Shown: positions 1 through 5,842 of the stretch, in pieces
Numbering within the stretch: the first letter of the stretch is position 1
How the letters are laid out: every line of letters starts with the position of its first letter
Assembly: GCA_964517355.1 (NCBI GenBank)
Contig: CAZFCK010000245.1
Location: 1-6,852, forward strand
Direction: 5' to 3'
DNA: 6,852 nucleotides
Origin: CAZFCK01 sp964517355
GTDB lineage: Bacteria > Desulfobacterota > Desulfovibrionia > Desulfovibrionales > Desulfovibrionaceae
Notes under the pieces: generated by a model
Databases searched by the model: none
Seen by the model: the letters and a program-made list of their open reading frames with translations, nothing else
What the model was told of the DNA's origin: nothing
Program-made: the position numbers and the translations under genes

Positions 1-38
1 TTTCCCCCTCGCATATCCAGTGAATTAATCAGCGTTTC

Positions 39-170
39 CTTAAGAATCTCCTAAATTTGATATATTCGTTAATTCGACGTGCTGGGTAAAGTGTGTACTA
101 TAACACTTTAAAATTTATTGAAAATAAGTACTGAAAAGTTGTTTTTCCGGCGTCCAGGGGCCTCCCCTGG
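39..170 (+). repeat. Intergenic repeat element, copy A (upstream of ilvE)
   Basis: This AT-rich element resembles a second copy at 3972-4116. Both begin with CTTAAGAATCTCC (39-51 here). Both continue with about 90-100 bases of AT-rich DNA and end in a TTTTTCCG-(G/A)-CGTCCAGGGG block. The right end folds as two adjacent hairpins two bases apart: GTTG/CGGC around TTTTTC (138-151), then CCAGGGG/CCCCTGG around CCT (154-170). The middle holds a perfect 8-bp inverted repeat at 87-110. No reading frame of note lies inside. It is most simply a dispersed, REP-like intergenic element; its function is unknown. The shared ends and spacing are seen directly, while element status from only two copies is inference. 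Confidence 0.6.
87..110. promoter_or_regulatory. Perfect 8-bp inverted repeat inside repeat copy A
   Basis: TAAAGTGT (87-94) and ACACTTTA (103-110) are exact reverse complements separated by eight bases that include the TATAAT-like TACTAT (96-101). The arrangement could be an operator over a weak promoter or an AT-rich RNA hairpin. No matching -35 box is evident, and copy B of the repeat keeps only a degenerate version. Function is not established. Confidence 0.3.
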
Positions 171-172
171 TC

Positions 173-212
173 GTCCTGCGGGCGCGAAAGCCCGCGACGT
201 TATTTTTTTTCT
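173..212 (+). terminator. Rho-independent terminator
   Basis: A GC stem GCGGGC (178-183) pairs with GCCCGC (190-195) around a six-base loop. It can extend outward by GTC/GAC across a two-base bulge (173-175 with 196-198). It is followed directly by a T-rich run at 200-210 containing eight consecutive T. This is a classic intrinsic terminator reading on the + strand. It probably ends a transcript from a gene left of the window, or one arising within repeat copy A. It lies about 275 bases before ilvE, so ilvE needs its own promoter downstream of it unless this is an attenuator. Confidence 0.7.
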
Positions 213-487
213 TCCAACCCGAAGCCATATCCCCACAGCGTTCAGCGGCCGGCTTGCCTCCTTTTTCGCGCATGCGGTTTCTTGACCGGGAAGCGTGCGG
301 CGTCATGCGTGTCTACAGTGCGAGGGGGGGATTGCTCGCATGCGTAATTGTTGAAAATCATAAATTATATCTCTTCGCCTTGACCTCATTTGGCGCATGA
401 ATTACGTTAATTTGCTACGCGCCATAGTACTCGACGCATCCGAATAACCGATATCCGTGTTGTGTACGGCAACGAGGGGATAAGAAG
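213..487 (+). other. Non-coding leader region before ilvE
   Basis: This stretch of about 275 bases has no convincing gene. It contains an inverted repeat TGCGAG/CTCGCA (319-324 and 335-340) around a G-rich loop, and a direct repeat CATGCGT (304-310 and 339-345). An AT-rich patch at 350-370 precedes a possible promoter at 380-408. I found no leader peptide rich in Leu, Ile or Val codons and no recognisable T-box, so attenuation by the usual BCAA routes is not supported by what I can see. Confidence 0.5.
380..408 (+). promoter_or_regulatory. Possible sigma-70 promoter for ilvE
   Basis: TTGACC (380-385) matches the -35 consensus at five of six positions. It sits 17 bases before TACGTT (403-408), a weak -10 box that keeps the important second A and final T. 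It would start RNA near 414 and give a leader of about 70 bases. It is placed sensibly between the terminator at 173-212 and the ilvE start, but the -10 box is poor. Confidence 0.3.
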
Positions 488-490
488 GTG
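474..490 (+). promoter_or_regulatory. Ribosome binding site and GTG start of ilvE
   Basis: GAGGGG (474-479) lies eight bases before the GTG at 488. This selects a non-ATG start that yields the expected IlvE N-terminus (MEKTEFIWFNGKLVPW). Confidence 0.7.
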
Positions 491-1411
491 GAAAAGACAG
501 AATTTATTTGGTTCAACGGCAAACTGGTTCCTTGGGATGAAGCGAACGTCCATGTGCTCACGCACACCCTGCATTACGGCGTATCCTCCTTTGAGGGGAT
601 TCGCTCGTACAAATGCGCGGACGGCACCTCTGCCGTGTTCCGGCTCAAGGAGCATGTGCACCGTATGTTCAATACGGCGCTTATCGCGAATTTCAAAATC
701 CCATACACCGAGGCCGAGATCGTCGACGCCATTGTGGAGACCCTCAAGGCCAACAAGCTTGTGGCCGGATACATCCGTCCCATCAGTTTTATCGGCGCGG
801 GCAACATGGGCGTGCACCCCGGCAGCAACCCCATCCATACCGCCATCGCCACCTGGCCCTGGGGCGCGTATCTGGGTGAGGACGCCCTGGAAAAGGGCAT
901 CCGCGTCAAAACTTCGAGCTTCGCGCGCCACCACGTGAACGTGATGATGACCAAGGGCAAGATTTCCGGCAACTACGTCAACTCGGTGCTTGCCAAGACC
1001 GAAGTGGTGGCCGACGGGTACGATGAGGCCCTGATGCTCGATGTTAACGGATATGTCTCCGAAGCCTCCGGCGAAAACATCTTTATCGTGCGCAACGGCA
1101 TCATCAAGACCACGCCGTTGACCTCCATCCTCGAGGGCATCACCCGCGCCAGCCTGATCACCGTGGCCAGGGACCTGGGGTACGAAGTCGTGGAACAGCA
1201 ATTCACGCGCGATGAACTCTACAGCGCGGACGAGGCCTTTTTCTGCGGCACCGCCGCGGAGCTCACGCCCATCCGCGAGGTGGACCGCCGCCAGATCGGC
1301 GCAGGCCATGCCGGCCCCATTACCAAGAATCTGCAGGTGGAATTCTTCAAGGTGGTTGAAGGCAAAAATCCCGCCTACAAGCAGTGGCTGCACACATACA
1401 TGCTTGCATAG
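488..1411 (+). CDS. ilvE: Branched-chain amino acid aminotransferase
   Basis: This is a PLP-dependent class IV (fold type IV) aminotransferase of 307 residues; the E. coli enzyme has about 309. It transfers amino groups between glutamate and the keto acids of Leu, Ile and Val in the cytoplasm. Family motifs are intact: HTLHYGVSSFEGIR near residues 27-40, the substrate-side Arg97 in GYIRP, and the PLP Schiff-base lysine as Lys158 in KISGNY. The DVNGYVSEASGEN block (185-197) includes Glu192, and GTAAELTP lies at 254-261. These fit IlvE better than D-amino acid transaminase or aminodeoxychorismate lyase. The GTG start is supported by GAGGGG at 474-479, eight bases upstream. It looks monocistronic, with a terminator before it (173-212) and a terminator-like hairpin after it (1448-1486). 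Substrate preference is inferred from the family. Confidence 0.95.
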   Translation: MEKTEFIWFNGKLVPWDEANVHVLTHTLHYGVSSFEGIRSYKCADGTSAVFRLKEHVHRMFNTALIANFKIPYTEAEIVDAIVETLKANKLVAGYIRPISFIGAGNMGVHPGSNPIHTAIATWPWGAYLGEDALEKGIRVKTSSFARHHVNVMMTKGKISGNYVNSVLAKTEVVADGYDEALMLDVNGYVSEASGENIFIVRNGIIKTTPLTSILEGITRASLITVARDLGYEVVEQQFTRDELYSADEAFFCGTAAELTPIREVDRRQIGAGHAGPITKNLQVEFFKVVEGKNPAYKQWLHTYMLA

Positions 1412-1447
1412 CAAGACCCTGATCGGGTATTGAAAAGAGAGCACAGC

Positions 1448-1486
1448 GCGGATCCCCGCCTTTACCGGACGGGGATTCGCCGTTTT
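1448..1486 (+). terminator. Likely intrinsic terminator of ilvE
   Basis: GCGGATCCCCG (1448-1458) pairs with CGGGGATTCGC (1470-1480), an 11-bp stem with one G-T pair around an 11-base loop. It is followed shortly by TTTT at 1483-1486. It starts 36 bases after the ilvE stop. The T run is short, so termination may be partial, with some read-through into dnaX. Confidence 0.6.
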
Positions 1487-1594
1487 ACGCCAATACCGGG
1501 CATGTGACGGTTTTTCCGGCGGCATGCGAAACCTTTTGTGGAAAGGCGCCGGGAAAGCGGTTGCTTTCCCGTCGCTCCCTTTCAATCCCACATC

Positions 1595-3508
1595 ATGAGC
1601 CAATCAGCACTCACAGCGAAATACCGGCCGCAGCGCTTTGCCGATGTCGCCGGGCAGGAGACCATCAAAGGCATTCTTTCGCGGGCGGCCAGGGAAGATC
1701 GCATCGCCCCGGCCTATCTTTTCAGCGGTACGCGCGGCGTGGGCAAGACCACCATTGCGCGCATCCTGGCCAAAGCCGTGAACTGCCTTGAAGCGCCCAC
1801 CGCGGAGCCCTGCAACAAGTGCGTCCATTGCATGCAGATCACCCAGGGCGTGGCCGTGGACGTCATCGAGATCGACGGCGCCTCGAACAGAGGCATAGAC
1901 GACGCCAGGCGCATCCGCGAGGATATCGGCTATGCGCCCATGCAGTGCCGCTACAAGGTCTTTATCATCGATGAAGCCCACATGCTGACCAAAGAGGCCT
2001 CCAACGCCCTGCTCAAGACCCTGGAAGAGCCGCCGGGCAACGTGACGTTCATTCTCGCCACCACGGAACCGCATAAGATTCTGCCCACCATTGTCAGCCG
2101 CTGCCAGCACTATTCCTTTAAACGGCTGACTCAGCCGGATCTGGCCGCGCATCTGGAAAACGTGCTGCGGCAAGAGAACGCGGCCTATGATCCCCGGGCC
2201 TTGCAGCTTATCGCGCGCCGCGCCTCCGGCAGCGTGCGCGATTCCATGTCCCTGTTGGGGCAGGCCCTGGCCCTGGGGCGCGAGCGGCTTGAAGTTGACG
2301 ATGTGCGCTCCATTCTGGGGCTGGCGGGCAGCGAGGTCTTTTTCAACGTGCTGCAAGCCGTTGCCGGACAGGACCCTCTGGCCATCAACGCCACCCTGCG
2401 CGAGTTGCTGGACCAGGGGTTGGACCTGGGCTTTTTTTTGCGCGAGCTGGCCCAGACATGGCGCAATCTTTTTCTGTTGAAACAGACCGGAGACAAGGCC
2501 CTTCCTCTGCTGGAACTGCCCCCGGAGGAGGGTGCGGCCTGGCTGCAATGGGCCGAAAAGTTCAGCCTCGCCCATATCCACGCGGCCTGGCAGATGACCC
2601 TGGAGGGGCAGCGCCGCGTGCTCACCAGCCTGGAACCGGCCCTGGCTCTGGAACTGTTGCTTTTGAACCTGGCCTATCTGCCCAGCCTGGTCTCCTTGGA
2701 GAACGTGGCCGCGCCGCCCCGCACGGGAGGCGCGGGCAGCGCCCCGGGCGGGGGACAGTCCCCGCAGTCCGGCGGCGGCGCATCTCCGGGGCGTCCTTTG
2801 CCAGGTCGCCGCGCTTCCGGCGCGCAGCGTACGGCCGCGCCCCTGAAAACAAGCTCCGCGCCGCAACCCGCGCCGCAGGCGGCGGAACGGGACATGTCCG
2901 ACCCGCCCCCTTGGGACGAGGAAGCGCCGCATCCGGCCTGCGACGAACAGCCCGGAGAGCCGGAGCAGGCCGTTTCGCCCCAGGATTTGGATGAAGAGCG
3001 GACCCCCCCGGGGCGGCGGAGCGCCCCTGCGCCGGAAACGCCTGCCGCAATGCCTGCTCCCGTACCCGCTCCATCGTCCGTTCCCTCATCTGCGAAAGAG
3101 GAGCCTGCCGCGCGGCAGGCCGCTGTCGCACCGCCCGCCGCCGGTCGCAGATCCTGGGAGGGGTTCCTGGAATTCGCGGCCCAGGCCGGGGAACAGGACG
3201 GACACAGTATGGGATATTTGCGCCAGATCGGCGGTATGTACGACGGCGGGCGGCTCCAGCTCCGCTGTTTGAGCTCCATGCAGCGCTGCAAGATCACGGA
3301 AGGCGAATACGGCGTCTGGGTGGAGCGGCTGGTGCGCGCATATTTCGGCGACGACGTGCTCATGGATGTCTCGGAGCCGGACAACAGGGTTCCGGACCGG
3401 CAGCAGAGCAAAGAGGAATTGGAACAACACCCCTTGGTGCAGACCCTGCAGCACGAGTTCGGGGCCCGCATCGTCAACTGGAATGCCGTGGAGACGACCC
3501 GGCAATGA
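1595..3508 (+). CDS. dnaX: DNA polymerase III subunit tau (clamp loader DnaX)
   Basis: DnaX is the AAA+ ATPase subunit of the clamp loader, which opens and places the beta clamp and, as tau, links polymerases to helicase. Counting from the ATG at 1595, Walker A is GTRGVGKT (45-52). The zinc module uses Cys64, Cys73, Cys76 and Cys79, Walker B is VFIIDEAH (122-129), the SRC arginine-finger motif is at 168-170, and the sensor II region SGSVRDSMSLLGQ starts at 211. Domain III reaches about 380. A Pro/Ala/Gly-rich, probably disordered linker follows to about 525. A tau-like C-terminal domain ends near HPLVQTLQHEFGARIVNW. The length of 637 residues is close to E. coli tau (643). An in-frame GTG at 1538 would add 19 residues, but the family N-terminus (LTAKYRPQRFADVAGQ) begins at the ATG. 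Neither start has a good Shine-Dalgarno sequence. I see no A-rich slippery heptamer for a gamma product. ebfC follows after 67 bases. Confidence 0.95.
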   Translation: MSQSALTAKYRPQRFADVAGQETIKGILSRAAREDRIAPAYLFSGTRGVGKTTIARILAKAVNCLEAPTAEPCNKCVHCMQITQGVAVDVIEIDGASNRGIDDARRIREDIGYAPMQCRYKVFIIDEAHMLTKEASNALLKTLEEPPGNVTFILATTEPHKILPTIVSRCQHYSFKRLTQPDLAAHLENVLRQENAAYDPRALQLIARRASGSVRDSMSLLGQALALGRERLEVDDVRSILGLAGSEVFFNVLQAVAGQDPLAINATLRELLDQGLDLGFFLRELAQTWRNLFLLKQTGDKALPLLELPPEEGAAWLQWAEKFSLAHIHAAWQMTLEGQRRVLTSLEPALALELLLLNLAYLPSLVSLENVAAPPRTGGAGSAPGGGQSPQSGGGASPGRPLPGRRASGAQRTAAPLKTSSAPQPAPQAAERDMSDPPPWDEEAPHPACDEQPGEPEQAVSPQDLDEERTPPGRRSAPAPETPAAMPAPVPAPSSVPSSAKEEPAARQAAVAPPAAGRRSWEGFLEFAAQAGEQDGHSMGYLRQIGGMYDGGRLQLRCLSSMQRCKITEGEYGVWVERLVRAYFGDDVLMDVSEPDNRVPDRQQSKEELEQHPLVQTLQHEFGARIVNWNAVETTRQ

Positions 3509-3565
3509 TCCGGCCCGGCATGCGACCGCTTTTCGCGGCGTATGACAATCCCAGGCATCGCAACT

Positions 3566-3578
3566 GGAGGAAGCAATG
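3566..3578 (+). promoter_or_regulatory. Strong ribosome binding site of ebfC
   Basis: GGAGGAA (3566-3572) sits just before the ATG at 3576. This is the strongest Shine-Dalgarno sequence in the window and contrasts with the weak one of dnaX, consistent with the small nucleoid protein being made in excess over DnaX. Confidence 0.7.
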
Positions 3579-3896
3579 AAAGGAATCAACGACCTGGTGC
3601 GCCAAGCGCAGATCATGCAGAAAAAAATGGCCAAAGCCCAGGAAGAACTGAATAGCAAGACCGTGGAAGCCAAGAGCGGGGGCGGTATGGTCACTGTGGT
3701 CGCCACGGGCGGACAAGAGATTCAGAGCATCAAGATCGATCCCGCGGCCGTCGATCCCAACGACGTGGCCATGCTCGAAGACCTGGTGCTGGCGGCCGCC
3801 AACGAAGCCCTGAAGATGGCGCGCGAAATGGTGGAAGTGGAAATGGGCCAGCTTACCGGCGGCTTGAAGATTCCGGGTATGCCGGGCATGTTCTGA
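3576..3896 (+). CDS. ebfC: YbaB/EbfC family nucleoid-associated protein
   Basis: This is a small DNA-binding protein of 106 residues; E. coli YbaB has about 109. Family members form dimers that bind DNA and help organise the nucleoid. The sequence shows the typical order. A charged N-terminal helix (residues 2-28, MKGINDLVRQAQIMQKKMAK) is followed by a Gly-rich turn and beta region (GGGMVTVVATGGQEI, 35-49) and then SIKIDPAAVD (51-60). A second helix LEDLVLAAANEALKMAREM (67-85) leads to a Gly/Met/Pro tail with GGLKIPGMPGMF. The gene lies between dnaX and recR, its standard position in many bacteria. The start is fixed by a strong ribosome binding site. The dnaX-ebfC gap of 67 bases has no terminator, so the two are probably cotranscribed. 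Confidence 0.95.
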   Translation: MKGINDLVRQAQIMQKKMAKAQEELNSKTVEAKSGGGMVTVVATGGQEIQSIKIDPAAVDPNDVAMLEDLVLAAANEALKMAREMVEVEMGQLTGGLKIPGMPGMF

Positions 3897-3904
3897 GCCG
3901 CGGA

Positions 3905-3995
3905 CCGCCGGGAGTATTGACGTTTAAAAGATGAAGGCCTCCGGCGGCTTAAGAATCTTTTGGAATAGGTTCTTAAGAATCTCCAAAACTTTTTT
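3905..3995 (+). terminator. Hairpins after ebfC, possible weak terminator
   Basis: Two inverted repeats follow the ebfC stop. CCGCCGG (3905-3911) pairs with CCGGCGG (3941-3947). Directly after it, CTTAAGAATCT (3948-3958) pairs with AGGTTCTTAAG (3967-3977) with one G-T wobble and an eight-base loop. A run of six T stands at 3990-3995, 12 bases beyond the second stem. This is too far for a textbook terminator. It may attenuate, protect the dnaX-ebfC mRNA 3' end, or be part of the repeat element. Confidence 0.35.
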
Positions 3996-4116
3996 GCTGG
4001 TATTACCTGTTAACGACTTTCTGAGTAGACCATGTGTTTTAACATTTTGTATTTGTTTAAAAATTAAGGATAAAAAGGGTCGTTTTTCCGACGTCCAGGG
4101 GGGCGTTCCCCCCTGG
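3972..4116 (+). repeat. Intergenic repeat element, copy B (between ebfC and recR)
   Basis: This is the second copy of the element at 39-170. It opens with the same 13-base block CTTAAGAATCTCC (3972-3984) and continues AT-rich for about 95 bases. It ends with hairpin 1, GTCG/CGAC around TTTTTC (4079-4092), and after two bases hairpin 2, CCAGGGGGG/CCCCCCTGG around CGTT (4095-4116, nine perfect pairs). Hairpin 2 is longer than in copy A but keeps perfect pairing. An extra CTTAAGAATCT block at 3948-3958 forms an inverted repeat with the element's left end. There is no terminator immediately after this copy, unlike copy A. It occupies most of the 277-bp ebfC-recR gap. Confidence 0.6.
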
Positions 4117-4165
4117 CGGAACCCCAAAAGACACCATGTAACCGGTACGTTGCCCTGAAGCGACG

Positions 4166-4179
4166 AGGAGCGGTTGTTG
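4166..4179 (+). promoter_or_regulatory. Ribosome binding site and tandem TTG starts of recR
   Basis: AGGAG (4166-4170) precedes two consecutive TTG codons at 4174 and 4177. The first is three bases away and the second six, so the second is sterically better. An in-frame TGA at 4156-4158 rules out an upstream start. No ATG or GTG fits the RecR N-terminus. Confidence 0.6.
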
Positions 4180-4782
4180 AACGATATTCCCGAACCTTTG
4201 CAAGCGCTGGTGCAGCAGCTCATGACCCTGCCGGGCCTGGGACCCAAGTCCGCCCTGCGCATGGCCCTGGCTATCCTTAAATGGCCCGAGGCCAAGGCGC
4301 GCGGCTTGGGGCAAAGCATTCTGGACCTGCGCGACAAGCTCACCATTTGCAGCATGTGCAACGGGCTGAGCGATACGGACCCGTGCGGCCTGTGCGGCGA
4401 TCCCGGCCGGGAGCAGGAAACGTTGTGCCTGGTCTCCGAGTGGGACAGCCTGCTGGCTCTGGAACACGGGGGCTTTTACAAAGGGTTGTACATGATTCTC
4501 GGTGGCCTGGTGGCCCCCCTGGAGGGCGTGCAACCGCAAGCTTTGGAACTGGGGCGTTTGCGCAGACGGTTGCAGCAGGGAACGGTCAGGGAGCTTATTT
4601 TGGCCCTGGGCACCACCCTGGACGCGGAAAACACGGCGTCCTACATCTCCAACATGGTGCGCGGGGAGTTCCCCCACGTCGCCCTCACACGCCTGGCCCA
4701 GGGCATCCCTTTGGGGGCGGAAGTCCGCTACATCGACAAGGAAACCCTCAGACAGTCCCTTTTGCATCGCCAGAACCTCTGA
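4174..4782 (+). CDS. recR: Recombination mediator protein RecR
   Basis: RecR works with RecO, and RecF in many bacteria, to load RecA onto SSB-coated gaps. The protein has 202 residues (201 from the second TTG); E. coli RecR has 201. Domains appear in family order. A helix-hairpin-helix lies near residues 18-36 (MTLPGLGPKSALRMALAIL), and a zinc finger uses Cys59, Cys62, Cys71 and Cys74. A Toprim domain follows from about residue 84 (LCLVSEWDSLLALE) through YMILGGLVAPLEG. The C-terminus LTRLAQGIPLGAEVRYID matches the family's closing segment. The usual ATNPTVEGEAT stretch reads LGTTLDAENT here, a divergence around the second acidic Toprim motif that keeps acidic residues. Start choice is between two adjacent TTG codons. 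The glycosyltransferase gene starts 16 bases downstream, so the two are likely cotranscribed. The gap before recR makes separate expression from dnaX-ebfC possible. Confidence 0.94.
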   Translation: MLNDIPEPLQALVQQLMTLPGLGPKSALRMALAILKWPEAKARGLGQSILDLRDKLTICSMCNGLSDTDPCGLCGDPGREQETLCLVSEWDSLLALEHGGFYKGLYMILGGLVAPLEGVQPQALELGRLRRRLQQGTVRELILALGTTLDAENTASYISNMVRGEFPHVALTRLAQGIPLGAEVRYIDKETLRQSLLHRQNL

Positions 4783-4798
4783 CACCGGCTGTTACCCC

Positions 4799-5842
4799 AT
4801 GCGCACCTGCATTTTTATTCCCCCCCTGGCCAAACACACCGGCGGCGTGGCCGTGCTCATGCAATTGGCGGCGCACCTGCACGGGGCGGGCCGCGAAGTG
4901 CGGCTGGTGCCCCGGGAGTCCGGAAAAGGTCCGGGCCTTGCCGCAGACGCGCAGGCGCCCGTGCTCCCTTGGGATTCTCTGGACCTGGGCCCCGGAGACC
5001 TCTGGCTGGTGCCGGAGGGCTGGGTCAACGCTCTGGCTCCGGGCCTGCGGGCCAAGGCGCGCTGCGTGGTGTACTGCCAGAATTGGGCCTATCTGCTGGC
5101 GGCTCTCCCGGAGAACGTGGCCTGGGCGCAGTTGCCGGTGGATTTTTTGGCCGTGTCCCAGCCCGTGGCCTGGTTTGTGGCGCAATGCACGGGGCGCGTG
5201 GCCCCGGTGCTGCGCGCGGCCGTGGACGTGCTCCGTTTCGCGCCTCCCGAGAAAAAGCCGGACGGTCCGTTGCGCGTGGCCTACATGCCGCGCAAGAACA
5301 AGGCCCTCGTGCAGCGGGTGCGCGAGATTACCGCCGCGCGCGAGGCTTTGGGGGGCGGCCCTTTGTCAGGGAACAACGGTTTTGAATGGGTGGAGATCAG
5401 CGGACTGCCCCAGCATGAAGTCGCGGCGCGCCTGGCTTCCTGCCATGTGTTTTTGGCTTCGGGGTTTCCCGAAGGCTGCCCCCTGCCTCCTTTGGAGGCC
5501 ATGGCCAGCGGTTGTTTTGTGGTGGGCTTCGCCGGATTCGGGGGGTGGGATTACATGCGGCAGATCGAGCCCGCCCTGGCTTATGCCGCGGCGCCCTGGT
5601 GGCCGGAAAACGAGCCCGTCGCGGACGGGCCGGACGCGCCGCCCCAACTTGGGGGCAACGGCATTTGGTGCGCGGACGCGGACGTCATGGCCCTGGCTCT
5701 GGGGCTGGAGCAGGCGGCCGCCTGGAAAAACGCCGGAGACGCGCGCTTCGCCACGGCGCTGCGCAATGCCCGGGCTACCGCCCTCTGCTACAGTCTGGAG
5801 CGCCAACGCCAACGTTGCCTGGAGATCTGGGACACGCTGTGA
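4799..5842 (+). CDS. Glycosyltransferase, GT-B fold, family 4-like
   Basis: The protein has 347 residues. The N-terminal half begins IFIPPLAKHTGGVAVLMQLAAHL, the beta-strand and glycine-rich loop with following helix typical of GT-B enzymes. The C-terminal half holds GFPEGCPLPPLEAMASGCFVVG (222-243), with the E-x7-E motif formed by Glu225 and Glu233. That motif is characteristic of retaining family 4 and related glycosyltransferases and contacts the nucleotide-sugar donor. No signal peptide or membrane helix is apparent, so it is cytoplasmic or peripheral. It is a little shorter than many family 4 enzymes. The ATG at 4799 has no clear Shine-Dalgarno sequence and lies 16 bases after the recR stop, suggesting translation coupled to recR. 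Donor, acceptor and pathway cannot be told from the sequence. No other cell-envelope gene lies in the window. Confidence 0.8.
   Translation: MRTCIFIPPLAKHTGGVAVLMQLAAHLHGAGREVRLVPRESGKGPGLAADAQAPVLPWDSLDLGPGDLWLVPEGWVNALAPGLRAKARCVVYCQNWAYLLAALPENVAWAQLPVDFLAVSQPVAWFVAQCTGRVAPVLRAAVDVLRFAPPEKKPDGPLRVAYMPRKNKALVQRVREITAAREALGGGPLSGNNGFEWVEISGLPQHEVAARLASCHVFLASGFPEGCPLPPLEAMASGCFVVGFAGFGGWDYMRQIEPALAYAAAPWWPENEPVADGPDAPPQLGGNGIWCADADVMALALGLEQAAAWKNAGDARFATALRNARATALCYSLERQRQRCLEIWDTL

Noticed and set aside
115..306. 63-codon frame on the - strand in the upstream region
   Set aside because: It runs through the terminator and repeat hairpins, has no family likeness, and is best explained as chance.
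407..1603. Long open frame of about 398 codons on the - strand over ilvE
   Set aside because: It lies antisense to a clear IlvE with intact catalytic residues, has no family motifs, and is the expected by-product of GC-biased third codon positions.
1604..2932. Open frame of about 442 codons on the - strand over dnaX
   Set aside because: It is antisense to DnaX, has low-complexity Gly/Arg/Gln-rich translation and no recognisable domain.
3003..3009. Run of seven C in dnaX as a frameshift site
   Set aside because: C runs are not typical ribosomal slippery sites, no stimulatory hairpin was identified, and neither shifted frame gives a prompt stop as expected for a gamma product.
2674..3576. Open frame of about 300 codons on the - strand over the dnaX linker and 3' end
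   Set aside because: It is antisense to the Pro/Ala-rich linker, its composition mirrors that bias, and it has no domain.
4047..4074. Possible recR promoter (TTGTAT and GATAAA, 16-base spacing) in repeat copy B
   Set aside because: The -35 match is weak, and AT-rich DNA yields such pairs by chance. The pair is not conserved at the same position in copy A.
3924..4361. Open frames on both strands across the ebfC-recR gap
   Set aside because: They cross the repeat element and run into recR, with no ribosome binding site or recognisable domain. The GC shift and hairpins argue for non-coding DNA.
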